A DNA stretch of 64,000 nucleotides, from contig NZ_FNYT01000001.1 of the NCBI RefSeq assembly GCF_900109135.1, forward strand, positions 186,001 through 250,000. The letters are read 5' to 3'. Position numbers and translations under genes: made by a program. The DNA is from Trichococcus ilyis. Its GTDB lineage: Bacteria > Bacillota > Bacilli > Lactobacillales > Aerococcaceae. The notes below the pieces were generated by a model. It did no database searches and was not told the DNA's origin. It was given only the letters and a program-made list of their open reading frames with translations. Within the stretch, counting starts at the first letter, position 1. Each line of letters opens with the position of its first letter. Positions 1-9,722 of the stretch are shown piece after piece.

Positions 1-1
1 G

Positions 2-2605
2 GCCAACGAAATCAAAAAATTGGTCGCCGAGGACGGTTACCGCTACAAAGATATCCTGATTTTGGCGCGGACGGTCGAAGAATACGAAACGATCGTGAAG
101 CCGATTTTCGATAAGGACGGGATGGATGTCTTCTACGACAAAGCGGACGCCATGAAGCACCATCCGTTCATGGATTTCATCGACGCATTGTTCCGCATCC
201 GCCGCCATCATTGGCGCTATCCGGACATCATGCGCTTGCTGCGCACGGAACTGTTGACGCCGGCCAACCATGACAATCCGGCTGGACTTGAGGAAACGTC
301 GGCAGCCGTGCTGCATTTCCGCGAACAGGTCGATGTGATCGAGAATGTTTTGCTGGCATACGGCTATGAAGGCAACAGCTGGCTTTCGAAGGACGACTGG
401 TATTTCGCGACATTCAGGGACGAGAACGGCAACAGCAACCAGAGCCCTGAAGACAGACGAATGCAGGACACCTCCAACGAGGTCCGCAATTATCTGAGGG
501 AGCTGCTGCTGCCGTTCTTCCAGAAGATGGCGAAGGCCAAGACCGGCCGAGAAGCCGCGAAGAACCTGTACAATTTCCTGATCGCCGCCAAAGTCGACAA
601 ACAGATGCTCTTCTGGCGCGATGAAGCCTTGGCGCAGGGGGACCTGATCCAGGCGCGGCAGCAGGAACAGATCTGGAAAGTTTTCCTGAATCTGCTGGAC
701 GAATACGTCGAAATTCTGGGGGATAGCCCTTTCCAGGCGGCAGCTTTCCACGAGATCCTATTGACCGGTTTCCAGAACGCGACCTTCAGCCTCGTGCCGC
801 CGAGCATCGACCAGGTCGTCTTCTCGAGCATCGAGGGGGCGCGCTTCGAGCCGGCAAAGGTCGTCTTCCTGATGGGGATGACCCAGGACCATCTGCCTGC
901 GCAGAAAGAGAACAAATCGATTCTGACGGAAGAGGACCGCGAGCGGCTCAGCGGTTCATTGAACAATAACGAAGAGAAATACCTGCACCCGACGACCGCC
1001 GAATCGATGGCCGCCGAACCGTACGTGGCCTACCAGGCTTTCCTTTCCGGGACGGAGAAGGTCATCTTCAGCTATCCGATGAGCGCCGACGACAGCAAGA
1101 AATCGCCGAAGATTTCGCCGTATGTGTCGCGCGTGGCCAATGCGCTGCAGATCCCTGTCGAAATCAAGCACCAGGACATCGCCGATGCGGCAGATACGAC
1201 AGCTTTCCTAGGCAGCAAACAGCAGAACATCAGCCAGCTGGTCCATTTGCTGCGCCACCAGCGCGCGACGAATGAGCCGGTGCCGAAGCTGTGGAAATAC
1301 ATTTTGGCGTACATCTCCAAAGATCCGCAGGCCAAACGGACGATGCAGCAGGTATTCTCCAGCCTCTGGCACAAGAATGTGCCGAGCAAGCTGACGGCAC
1401 CTGTCGCCGAGCAGCTCTACGGGAAAGACCTGTATTTGTCGGTCTCGCAGCTCGAGCGCTATTTCGAAGATCCGTACAGCCATTTCCTCCAATACGGCTT
1501 GAAGCTCAAGGAACGGGCGAAATACGAGCTGTCCGCTGCCGGAACGGGCGAATTTTTCCATGAAGCTTTGGAGCAGATCGTCAACCAGCTGAAGAGCAGG
1601 CTCATCGATACCGCTGATCTCAGCGAGGAGACGGTCAAGCAGATTGCCGATGCCGTGCTGCAGAATATCTACGGGAATGACAAATACAAAATCCTGTCGA
1701 CCTCGAACCGGATGGCCTTCATCCGCGACCAGTTGGGCGAAACGATCCAGAAGATGGCTTGGGTGCTCAACCAGCACAGCCGGCGGACGGCGCTGAAGAA
1801 CATCCGCACCGAAGCGGTCTTCGGGCAATTGGGTGGCGAACAGATGCTGGAAGGCCTGGACATGCCGCTGAACAACGGCGGCACCTTGCATATCCGCGGG
1901 AAGATCGACCGGATCGATCTGGTCAATGCCGGGGAAGCGAATTACCTGACCATCCTCGACTACAAATCGAGCGCGCACAGCTTCAACTTCGCCGATGCCT
2001 ACTACGGGTTGGCGATGCAGATGATCACCTATCTGGATGTGGCTTTGCTGAACGCCGACAAGCTGCTGGCCGGGAAGACCTTGCCGGCCGGCGCCTTCTA
2101 TCTGCACGTCAAGAACCCGTTCATCAAGCAGAACAGCTTCATGACGCTCGAGGATTACCAGAAGACGATCATCAGCGATTACAAGCTGAAAGGGCTGTTG
2201 CTGAACGACACGGCCGTTTTGGACCTGATCGATCCGGCTGTCGAAAGCGGCCAGTCTTCGGAAATCTTCCCTTTCAAAAAACTGAAGGCCGGCAATCTGG
2301 GCAAAAATGACGAACTGATCACGCTAGACGATTTCAACCACCTGATCGCCAAGAACCGGGCAAACATGGTGGAAGCCGGCGAGAAGATCCTGTCAGGCGA
2401 CCTGAAGCTCGACCCGATCAAGGAACGGCCGTATACGCCGACCGTCAGCGGACCGTACCGCGCCATCTCGCAGTTCGACAACACGCTGCCGGAGAACCGT
2501 TACCGCAAATACATCAAGTTGAGCAGGGAAGACGTGTTTGCGAAGATCAAGGAAGAATTGGACGGAAATAAGCAAGAATCCAACGAGGAAGGGGAGGAGC
2601 AATGA
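2..2605 (+). CDS. rexB: RexB (AddB-like) helicase/nuclease subunit, 5' partial
   Basis: Second subunit of the RexAB/AddAB complex, which resects double-strand breaks for RecA-dependent repair. The gene enters the window already open in frame, so the N-terminal helicase-like part is missing. The C-terminal RecB-type nuclease domain is visible: GKIDRID and then LDYKSS, holding the metal-binding Asp and Lys, at roughly residues 625-655 of the visible part. The iron-sulphur cysteines of Bacillus AddB are absent. The segment starting YLSVSQLERYFEDPYSHF has no Cys, and the tail SGPYRAISQFD replaces the usual C-x2-C cluster. This is the RexB form known from streptococci and lactococci. The stop overlaps the rexA start (ATGA), so the two are translationally coupled. 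Confidence 0.93.
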   Translation, partial: ANEIKKLVAEDGYRYKDILILARTVEEYETIVKPIFDKDGMDVFYDKADAMKHHPFMDFIDALFRIRRHHWRYPDIMRLLRTELLTPANHDNPAGLEETSAAVLHFREQVDVIENVLLAYGYEGNSWLSKDDWYFATFRDENGNSNQSPEDRRMQDTSNEVRNYLRELLLPFFQKMAKAKTGREAAKNLYNFLIAAKVDKQMLFWRDEALAQGDLIQARQQEQIWKVFLNLLDEYVEILGDSPFQAAAFHEILLTGFQNATFSLVPPSIDQVVFSSIEGARFEPAKVVFLMGMTQDHLPAQKENKSILTEEDRERLSGSLNNNEEKYLHPTTAESMAAEPYVAYQAFLSGTEKVIFSYPMSADDSKKSPKISPYVSRVANALQIPVEIKHQDIADAADTTAFLGSKQQNISQLVHLLRHQRATNEPVPKLWKYILAYISKDPQAKRTMQQVFSSLWHKNVPSKLTAPVAEQLYGKDLYLSVSQLERYFEDPYSHFLQYGLKLKERAKYELSAAGTGEFFHEALEQIVNQLKSRLIDTADLSEETVKQIADAVLQNIYGNDKYKILSTSNRMAFIRDQLGETIQKMAWVLNQHSRRTALKNIRTEAVFGQLGGEQMLEGLDMPLNNGGTLHIRGKIDRIDLVNAGEANYLTILDYKSSAHSFNFADAYYGLAMQMITYLDVALLNADKLLAGKTLPAGAFYLHVKNPFIKQNSFMTLEDYQKTIISDYKLKGLLLNDTAVLDLIDPAVESGQSSEIFPFKKLKAGNLGKNDELITLDDFNHLIAKNRANMVEAGEKILSGDLKLDPIKERPYTPTVSGPYRAISQFDNTLPENRYRKYIKLSREDVFAKIKEELDGNKQESNEEGEEQ

Positions 2606-5600
2606 TGACGGGCATACCGGCACGCACACCCAATGAAAAATTCACGGAAACGCAATGGCAATCGATCTACCAGACCGGGGACAACATCCTCGTCTCCGCC
2701 TCGGCAGGCTCCGGCAAAACGACGGTCCTGATTCAGCGGATCATCGAAAAAGTGAAGAGCGGAACGAACGTCGATGAGCTGCTGGTCGTGACCTTCACCG
2801 AATCGGCAGCCAAGGAAATGAAGGAGCGGATGACGGGCGCTATCCAGACCGCCATCAACGAAGCGCAGTCGCAGGAACAATACCTGCACCTGATCAAGCA
2901 GCTCTCGCTGATGCCGCAGGCGAACATCTCGACGATCCACGCCTACTGCCTGAAGGTCATCCAGCGTTATTTCTATCTGATCGATCTGGATCCGGTCTTC
3001 CGCTTGCTGGCGGACACGATCGAAGTCGAGCTGCTGAAGGAGGACGTCTGGGAAGTGGTCAAGGAGGAGCTCTACGGGGAGCCGGATACGTATTTCAAGA
3101 ATCTGGCCAAGGCCTATTCGAAGGACCGCAGCGACGACGATCTGATGAAGCTGATTTTCTCGCTCTACGACTTTTCGCGCGCGAATCCGAATCCTTACCG
3201 CTGGCTCGATTCCTTGCCATCCCTTTACAACACCGAGGCCGGCCTGACGAACAGCTTGCTCTACCAGGAATTGCTGAAGCCGCAGCTGTTGAGCCTGATC
3301 GAGGGCATCCGCTACGACATCGAACAAGCTAGGCATCTGGCCGGGGAAGACGTGGAAACGGCAGCCCAACGGGAAATTTTCGAAACCGAGCAGGGCTATG
3401 CCGAACGCCTTTTGGAAGCTGTCCAACAGGATGACTACGAATTGGCCTACACGATCGCAAACGAACAGCTGCAGTTTGCGCGTTGGCCCAGCGCCAAGAA
3501 AGCCGATCCGGATGAAGTGAAGGATCAAAAGGCGCTTCTGAAAAACCTGCGCGACAAATACAAGAAGGATTTCGCCGCATTGAGCGCGCAGTACCTCAGC
3601 CGGCCGCTTGCTGAACAGGAGGAAGTGCTGAAGGGCATCCACCCCTATGCCGAAGAGATGGCCCGGGTGACGAAACGCTTCTCCGAAGCCTACTGGGAAC
3701 GGAAATTGGAAGACAACGTGCTCGATTTCAACGACCTGGAGCATCTGACGCTGCAGATCCTGGCCCCGATTGCCGAGGACGGGGAACGCAGGATGAGCGA
3801 CGCCAGCGCCTACTACCGCAGCAAATTCGCGGAAGTGCTGATCGACGAATACCAGGACGTCAACCAACTGCAGGAGAGCATCCTCTATTGGGTGACGCGG
3901 CACCAGCCGGAAACCGAGAACTTGTTCATGGTTGGGGATGTCAAACAGTCCATCTATGCCTTCCGCTTGGCTGACCCGAGCCTGTTTCTGCGCAAATACG
4001 CGGCTTTTGCCGACAAAAACGGCGGGGAACGGATCATTCTGGCCGAAAACTTCCGATCGCGCGCAGAGGTCATCCATTTCACGAATTTCATCTTCGAGCA
4101 GCTGATGGACGAAAAAGTCGGCCAGATGGATTACGACGAAGCCGCGAAGCTCCAGGCTGGCAACAAGTCCTTCCCGGAGAGCGAGCGCAACCAGACGGAA
4201 CTGCTGATCTATCTTTCGGAGGACGCCGACAACGGCGAGGAAGCCCTGACGCCGGAGAACGATCTTGAAGCCGACTTGACGATCGACGACAAGACGGCCG
4301 GGGAAGTCACGATGGTGGCGCAGAAGATCAAGGCGCTGATCGACGAGAAGTTCCCGATCTATGACAAGAAGACCAAGGAAGAACGGCCGCTTTCCTACCG
4401 GGACATCGTGCTGCTGACGCCGACGAAGAAGAACAACCTCGTCATCCTGGAAATTTTCAAGGATTTCCAGATTCCGGTCATCCTGAACGACACGGAAAGC
4501 TATTTCCAGCGGACCGAAGTCTCGATCATCCTCTCCTTGCTGAAGGTGATCGACAACCCCAGACAGGATATCCCGCTTGCCGCCGTGCTGCGTTCGCCGA
4601 TCGTCGGTTTGGACGAAAAGCAGTTGGCGCTGATCCGCATCCAGCACAAAAACGGCGATTTCTATGACGCCGTGCAGCATTTCCTGAAAAGCTACGCTAG
4701 CGGGGCACTGGAACAGACCGGCGAGCACAAGGAAATCTCCGGCAAGCTTGCGCACTTCCTCGGCCAGCTGAACGAATGGCGCAGCCTCGCCAGACGCAGC
4801 AGCCTGGTCACGCTGATCTGGACGATCTACAACGACACCCATTTCCTGGACTATGTCGGAGGGTTGGTCGCCGGCAAACAGCGAACGGCCAATCTGCATG
4901 CCCTGTACGAGCGGGCCAAGAAGTACGAGGAAACGAACTACAAAGGCCTGTTCCAGTTCATCCGCTTCATCGAGAAGATCCAGCAGCGCGACAAGGATTT
5001 GGCCGAGCCGACTTCCTTCAGCGACGATGAGGATGCGGTGCGGGTGATGACCATCCACGCCAGCAAAGGACTCGAGTTCCCGGTCGTCTTCCTGATGGAC
5101 TTGTCGAAACGCTTCAACTTGAGCGACACCCAGAGCAAATACATCTTCTCCGAAACGCATGGACTCGGGACCGATTATTTCGACGTCCAGCAGCGGGTGC
5201 AGTACCCGTCCTTGGCGCGCCAGGCATTGGCGATCGAGAAGAAAAAGAAACTGCTGGCCGAAGAGATGCGCAAGCTCTACGTAGCCTTGACCCGGGCGGA
5301 GCAGAAACTCTTCCTGGTCGGCTCCTACAAATCCGAAGAAAAAATGTGGGCCGATTGGCAAGTGGCGGACGGAACGCGCGGCAAGCTGCTGCCTGATTAC
5401 CTGCGCCTGCAGTCTTCGACGCTGATGAAGTGGCTTGGCATGTCGCTCTACCGCCATCAGGATGCCGAAAACGACTATTTCGCCCGCGAATACCGCGGCG
5501 AATTGACGCAATACCCGGTCCGTTTCAGCGTCAACACTTTCCGCGAGGAGGATCTGCTGTCGTACATTCCGGTAGCGTTGGAGGAAATCAACGAATCGGA

Positions 5601-6414
5601 ATGGAAGGACGAAATCGAGAAGCTCGCCAACGGCAAAGTCGAAGCGCATGAGCATTCGCTTGCGGAAGACATGCGCTTGGCCGTTGCGCTGATGGAGGCG
5701 GAATATCCCCACCAGGCGGCCACGACGACGACCAGCTACCAGTCCGTTTCGGAAATCAAGCGTTTGTTCGAGGACCCGGATGAGACGCACATGATGAAAT
5801 TGGACTTGGCGGACACCAAGCGCGTCTCGCGCTATGTCGAACCCGATTTCCCGCGCCCGAGATTCATGCAGGAAACGGTGATGCCGACAAGCGCCGAAAT
5901 CGGGACCGCGACGCATTTCGTCATGCAGGCGGTGGATCTGACGGTGGAAATCACGGAAGCCTATATCGCACAACTGTTAGCCGAATTGACGGAGGAAGGA
6001 CTGCTGGAGGAAGCCGTAGCCAAGAAAATTGATGCGGAGCAGATCGCCCAGTTCTTCGGAACCGAACTGGGGCAGGAAATCCAGGCGAACGCCGACAAGG
6101 TGAAACGGGAAATGCCGTTTTCACTGCTGATTCCCGCCGGCCGGATCTTCGAGGAAATCCGGGAAGAGGACGGCGACAACCTGCTGATCCATGGTATCAT
6201 CGACGGATTCATTGAGTATGACGACCATATTGTCCTCTATGACTTCAAGACCGATTTCGTGGGCGACCGCGTGCCGGTGTTGCCCGAGAATATCGTCGAC
6301 AAATACCGCGGCCAGATGAACTTGTACAAGAGGGGCCTTGAGACTATCCGGAAGAAACCTGTCAGTGCGGCATACATTGCGCTGCTTTCGAACCATATGA
6401 ATATTTCCATATAA
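2602..6414 (+). CDS. rexA: RexA (AddA) helicase/nuclease subunit
   Basis: Superfamily 1A helicase plus nuclease subunit, partner of RexB. It is 1270 aa, the expected length for AddA/RexA. The Walker A motif SASAGSGKTT lies near residue 32. Walker B/motif II reads LIDEYQDVNQLQ near residue 413. Motif III-IV features (MVGDVKQSIYAFR, ENFRSR) and the late helicase motif VMTIHASKGLEFPVVF near residue 817 are all present. The C-terminal nuclease motif is VLYDFKTDFV, near residue 1212. The start is the ATG that overlaps the rexB stop, with GGGGAGGAG just upstream. A second ATG three bases later is an alternative. A strong terminator follows at 6452-6487, which closes the operon. Confidence 0.95.
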   Translation: MMTGIPARTPNEKFTETQWQSIYQTGDNILVSASAGSGKTTVLIQRIIEKVKSGTNVDELLVVTFTESAAKEMKERMTGAIQTAINEAQSQEQYLHLIKQLSLMPQANISTIHAYCLKVIQRYFYLIDLDPVFRLLADTIEVELLKEDVWEVVKEELYGEPDTYFKNLAKAYSKDRSDDDLMKLIFSLYDFSRANPNPYRWLDSLPSLYNTEAGLTNSLLYQELLKPQLLSLIEGIRYDIEQARHLAGEDVETAAQREIFETEQGYAERLLEAVQQDDYELAYTIANEQLQFARWPSAKKADPDEVKDQKALLKNLRDKYKKDFAALSAQYLSRPLAEQEEVLKGIHPYAEEMARVTKRFSEAYWERKLEDNVLDFNDLEHLTLQILAPIAEDGERRMSDASAYYRSKFAEVLIDEYQDVNQLQESILYWVTRHQPETENLFMVGDVKQSIYAFRLADPSLFLRKYAAFADKNGGERIILAENFRSRAEVIHFTNFIFEQLMDEKVGQMDYDEAAKLQAGNKSFPESERNQTELLIYLSEDADNGEEALTPENDLEADLTIDDKTAGEVTMVAQKIKALIDEKFPIYDKKTKEERPLSYRDIVLLTPTKKNNLVILEIFKDFQIPVILNDTESYFQRTEVSIILSLLKVIDNPRQDIPLAAVLRSPIVGLDEKQLALIRIQHKNGDFYDAVQHFLKSYASGALEQTGEHKEISGKLAHFLGQLNEWRSLARRSSLVTLIWTIYNDTHFLDYVGGLVAGKQRTANLHALYERAKKYEETNYKGLFQFIRFIEKIQQRDKDLAEPTSFSDDEDAVRVMTIHASKGLEFPVVFLMDLSKRFNLSDTQSKYIFSETHGLGTDYFDVQQRVQYPSLARQALAIEKKKKLLAEEMRKLYVALTRAEQKLFLVGSYKSEEKMWADWQVADGTRGKLLPDYLRLQSSTLMKWLGMSLYRHQDAENDYFAREYRGELTQYPVRFSVNTFREEDLLSYIPVALEEINESEWKDEIEKLANGKVEAHEHSLAEDMRLAVALMEAEYPHQAATTTTSYQSVSEIKRLFEDPDETHMMKLDLADTKRVSRYVEPDFPRPRFMQETVMPTSAEIGTATHFVMQAVDLTVEITEAYIAQLLAELTEEGLLEEAVAKKIDAEQIAQFFGTELGQEIQANADKVKREMPFSLLIPAGRIFEEIREEDGDNLLIHGIIDGFIEYDDHIVLYDFKTDFVGDRVPVLPENIVDKYRGQMNLYKRGLETIRKKPVSAAYIALLSNHMNISI

Positions 6415-6451
6415 GCGCGAAGCAATCCAAGGATTCCTTCGGCAACTATTT

Positions 6452-6487
6452 AGGAGCAGAGAGATAATCTTTCTGCTCCTTATTTTT
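6452..6487 (+). terminator. Intrinsic terminator of rexBA
   Basis: A 9-bp stem, AGGAGCAGA (6452-6460) with TCTGCTCCT (6472-6480), is followed by TATTTTTG. It lies 38 bases after the rexA stop. Confidence 0.85.
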
Positions 6488-6636
6488 GTTCATCAATCTG
6501 TTTGGGTGTGCCGCAATTATACCTTTCAGCTACTGAAAAACTGAGGCTGTGGAACGGCACTTTCCGTAAGCTTTCACTTTCGTTTCTTTCGGGACTATGG
6601 TACTTTTAAGGTGATGAAAGAAAAGGAGAAATCTGG

Positions 6637-9513
6637 ATGAAACGAATTGACCGTATCTACGAGTATGTCAAAATCCGCTCGCAGGAGTGGACAGAAGCGG
6701 CTTTTGAGCAAGAGAACGAAGGTGTGACGACTCAGGAAGTCGTGATGCAGCTCCAGATCAAACGTCCCAATGCAAGCAGCGACTTAAATGAGCTCGTGCG
6801 TCAGGGTAAGCTGGTCAAATCCTCTGGACGGCCGGTCAGATATGCGGACCACTCTTTAAAAGGGTCTCAGCAGCCGCAAACAAAGATGTACGCGCCTAAC
6901 GAAAACCAACCCAAACCCACAGCAAGACCAACCAGCAAAACCCGCCTTCCTGCGGCTGAAATTTCTCGTGTTCCCGCAAAACGGGAAGGAAATAATGCGG
7001 GCAGCCGTGAAAAAAACAACGAGGGATTTGCGAATGTAGTCGGATCGAATGACAGTATGCGGACTCAAGTTGATCAGGCTAAGGCGGCGATCCTCTATCC
7101 ACCTAAGGGATTAAGCTGCTTAATCACTGGACCGACCGGAAGCGGGAAAACTTTTTTTGTTCATGCAATGTTTCGTTTCGCGCAAGCCAATCAAGTTTTT
7201 GCAGCCGATAAGGAGCTGGTTGTGTTCAATTGTGCCGACTATGCGCACAATCCCGAATTATTGATGGCTCATTTGTTCGGATATCGCAAGGGTGCTTTTA
7301 CAGGAGCCACGGAAACGACGGACGGATTGATCCAACGGGCAGACGGAGGCATGCTCTTTATGGACGAAGTGCACCGCCTACCGCCTGAAGGGCAAGAAAT
7401 GATTTTTTATCTCATGGATCATGGTACCTATAATCGCTTGGGCGAAACCGATAAAGCCAATAAAGTCAATGTCCGTCTTGTATGTGCAACGACGGAGGAT
7501 CCCGCTTCCAGTTTGCTCCAGACCTTTGTGCGGCGCATCCCGATCGTCATTAAATTACCGCAATTTTCGGAGCGTCCGATAGCGGAACAGGTGGATTTGT
7601 TGAAGCGGATGGTTGCGATCGAAGCCAATCGAATCCAAAGAAGTATCCATGTGAAGCAGGATGCGGTGAAGGCTCTGATCGGCAGCGTAACCTACGGAAA
7701 TGTCGGGCAGCTGAAATCGAATGTCCAGCTTGTATGTGCGCGGGCCTTTTTGAACTATATGAACTCCAGTGAAATATCGATTACGTTGGATGAGCTCACA
7801 CCAGAAATCCAAAACGGGCTGCTCAATCTGGCCAATAACCATCGCGAGCGCTTGAATGAACTCACTCGGATACTGGAACCCGTGCTGACAGTGGTGCCGA
7901 ATGAAAGCCTGGAAAGCCCTCTGATAAGCGATTCCTATGATCTTCCTTATAATCTGTATGAAATTATCGGGAATAAGGCCGCATTGCTGCGGGAAGATGG
8001 GCTTGATCAGGAATCGATCAATCGCTTTATTACGACCGACATCAATGTCCATCTGAAGTCCTTTTATCGTGATACGGGTTTGACCTTTGATACGGAGAAA
8101 AAGCTTTCCGAAATCATTGATCAACGAATTATTCGTTTTGCAAAAAATATGTTTGAGTATGCGCAAGATCATTTGGATTATCACTTCCAACGGAATTTCG
8201 TCTATGCGATGAGTCTGCATATCAGTTCGTTTTTAAAGCGGATTCAATTAGGGGAAAGCAGCCGCACGCTCCATGCAAGCATCAAAAATATGGTGGAAGA
8301 TTATCCCCAAGAGTTTGCGGTCGCTAAATGGATGAAGCAAGAGCTGCAAAAAGAATACAGCATTAAAATCCCTGAGGTGGAGACCTATTATCTGACTTTG
8401 CTGCTGGTATCATTAAGGCAAGACAAGGACACAGGGCGAGTGGGTGTTGTGATTGCAGCCCACGGCAGAAGTACAGCCACGAGCATGGCGGAGGTTGTGA
8501 CGACATTGTTGGGGGTCGACAATATCCGCGCTGTCGATATGCCACTTGAGATGAAACCCCAAGTGGCCCTCGAAAAAATCATTCATTGTGTCAAAGAAAT
8601 CGATCGAGGGAGCGGCGTCATTTTGTTGGTCGATATGGGATCACTGATGACCTTTTCGGAAAAAATCACCGAAAAAACAGGAATCGAGGTCAAAACGATC
8701 GACATGGTCACGACCCCGATTGTTTTGGAGACGGTGCGCAAGACAGATCTTGTGGATGCGACACTTGATGAAATTTATCGATCGCTCCAATCTTTTCGTG
8801 GCTATGCAGGCAGTAACGTGACCACGAGAGAAGAAAACGGGCACTCTTTGAAGCGCAAAAAGGCAATCATTGCGATCTGCGCTTCGGGTGAAGGAACAGC
8901 ACAAAAGATGAAAGAGATCATCGACAAGCATTTAGAGAAATATTTTGATGCGGAAATCGAGGTACTGCCGATTTCGGTGATCGATATGGACGAGCAGCTG
9001 GCAATCTTGCAACAGGAGTATGAAATTCTGGCGACAACGGGAATCGTCAGACCTAAAATCGATGCCGTTTACATTCCAATGGAACAGTTTTTCACCGGAG
9101 ATGCCGAAAAAGTATTGGACTATGTGGTAGATGAGGCCGAATCCTATGATGATAGTGAGTTGACATTGGAAAAGGCGAAGCAGATCTGCGTGGAGTACAT
9201 GACAGAAAGCTTCACTTTCCTGAATCCGCAAAAGCTGATCGAACCTTTATGGAAATTCAGCCGTTCCTTATTGAAAAATGAGGAAAATTATTCCCAAGCA
9301 ATCAATCTTTTGATGCATATCGCGGGAATGTTTGAGCGGGCATTGCGGCAAGACACATTGATCGCGCCGCAAGAAGAACTGGAAACGACCGAACAGACGG
9401 AAACATTTAAGCAATTGGAACAGTCCTTAAACCTCCTGAGCCACACCTTTCAAATTGAAATGCCGAAAGATGAAGTTTACTATTTGCAGCAAGCGTTGGC
9501 CTATCAAGAATAG
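6637..9513 (+). CDS. manR: LevR/ManR-family sigma-54-dependent activator with PTS regulation domains
   Basis: Enhancer-binding activator for the sigma-54 (RpoN) holoenzyme that controls mannose-class PTS operons. Visible domains, in order: an N-terminal winged-helix part (residues 1-70); an AAA+ domain with Walker A GPTGSGKT near residue 163, the sigma-54 contact loop GAFTGA near 219 and Walker B MLFMDEVHRL near 240; a first PRD near 480-580 (YHFQRNFVYAMSLHISS); an EIIA-Man-like domain with its His in VIAAHGRST near 609; an EIIB-Gat-like segment starting KAIIAICASGEGT; and a C-terminal PRD (INLLMHIAGMFERAL). Family members are activated or inhibited by PTS phosphorylation of PRD histidines. 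The ATG follows AAAGGAGAAA. The target promoter lies directly downstream at 9625-9641. Confidence 0.95.
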   Translation: MKRIDRIYEYVKIRSQEWTEAAFEQENEGVTTQEVVMQLQIKRPNASSDLNELVRQGKLVKSSGRPVRYADHSLKGSQQPQTKMYAPNENQPKPTARPTSKTRLPAAEISRVPAKREGNNAGSREKNNEGFANVVGSNDSMRTQVDQAKAAILYPPKGLSCLITGPTGSGKTFFVHAMFRFAQANQVFAADKELVVFNCADYAHNPELLMAHLFGYRKGAFTGATETTDGLIQRADGGMLFMDEVHRLPPEGQEMIFYLMDHGTYNRLGETDKANKVNVRLVCATTEDPASSLLQTFVRRIPIVIKLPQFSERPIAEQVDLLKRMVAIEANRIQRSIHVKQDAVKALIGSVTYGNVGQLKSNVQLVCARAFLNYMNSSEISITLDELTPEIQNGLLNLANNHRERLNELTRILEPVLTVVPNESLESPLISDSYDLPYNLYEIIGNKAALLREDGLDQESINRFITTDINVHLKSFYRDTGLTFDTEKKLSEIIDQRIIRFAKNMFEYAQDHLDYHFQRNFVYAMSLHISSFLKRIQLGESSRTLHASIKNMVEDYPQEFAVAKWMKQELQKEYSIKIPEVETYYLTLLLVSLRQDKDTGRVGVVIAAHGRSTATSMAEVVTTLLGVDNIRAVDMPLEMKPQVALEKIIHCVKEIDRGSGVILLVDMGSLMTFSEKITEKTGIEVKTIDMVTTPIVLETVRKTDLVDATLDEIYRSLQSFRGYAGSNVTTREENGHSLKRKKAIIAICASGEGTAQKMKEIIDKHLEKYFDAEIEVLPISVIDMDEQLAILQQEYEILATTGIVRPKIDAVYIPMEQFFTGDAEKVLDYVVDEAESYDDSELTLEKAKQICVEYMTESFTFLNPQKLIEPLWKFSRSLLKNEENYSQAINLLMHIAGMFERALRQDTLIAPQEELETTEQTETFKQLEQSLNLLSHTFQIEMPKDEVYYLQQALAYQE

Positions 9514-9543
9514 CGATACAGTGTTGCATACACTAACGACAAA

Positions 9544-9596
9544 CAAAAACAATACACTAAAACACTGCGGGTTTTAGTGTATTGTTTTTGCGTTTT
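9544..9596 (+). terminator. 20-bp perfect inverted repeat; terminator overlapping activator boxes
   Basis: Left arm 9544-9563 and right arm 9571-9590 are perfect reverse complements separated by a 7-nt loop, followed by CGTTTTT. It should terminate the activator gene. Each arm also carries one ATACACTAA box, so as DNA it forms a symmetric pair of candidate activator-binding sites about 60 bp upstream of the sigma-54 promoter. Confidence 0.75.
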
Positions 9597-9624
9597 TCTC
9601 CAAGGGACTGAGCCATACACTAAG

Positions 9625-9641
9625 TTGGCACGCTTTTTGCT
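9625..9641 (+). promoter_or_regulatory. Sigma-54 (-24/-12) promoter of the mannose-class PTS operon
   Basis: TTGGCAC, five bases, then TTGCT: an exact match to the RpoN consensus. It lies about 80 bases upstream of the EIIAB start codon and just after the gene for a sigma-54-dependent activator. Confidence 0.92.
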
Positions 9642-9722
9642 TATAGTTTAGTGTGTGGGGAATGGCCTGCCGAGCTATTTATCCAAACAGTCAAAAAAAT
9701 ATATTCAATAGGAGGTATACAG

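Larger units (their letters stand above)
9528..9656 (+). promoter_or_regulatory. Candidate upstream activating sequence: five TACACTAA-like boxes
   Basis: ATACACTAA or its complement occurs at 9528-9536, 9552-9560, 9574-9582 (inverted) and 9615-9623. A degenerate inverted copy, TTTAGTGTGT, lies at 9647-9656. Repeated boxes next to a -24/-12 promoter are what a LevR/ManR-type enhancer-binding protein needs. Binding by the adjacent activator is inferred. Confidence 0.6.

Noticed and set aside
2500-5973. 1157-codon open frame on the minus strand opposite rexA, and similar long antisense frames over nifJ (53997-55469) and rexB (1208-2107)
   Set aside because: They are shadows of genes with GC-rich third codon positions; their translations are low-complexity (Arg, His, Gln, Phe-rich), have no domain, and no ribosome binding site.
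9651-9722. N-terminal extension of EIIAB from the GTG at 9651
   Set aside because: It would start inside the sigma-54 promoter region and lacks a ribosome binding site; the ATG at 9723 has AGGAGG and gives the standard [10 protein letters not shown] start.
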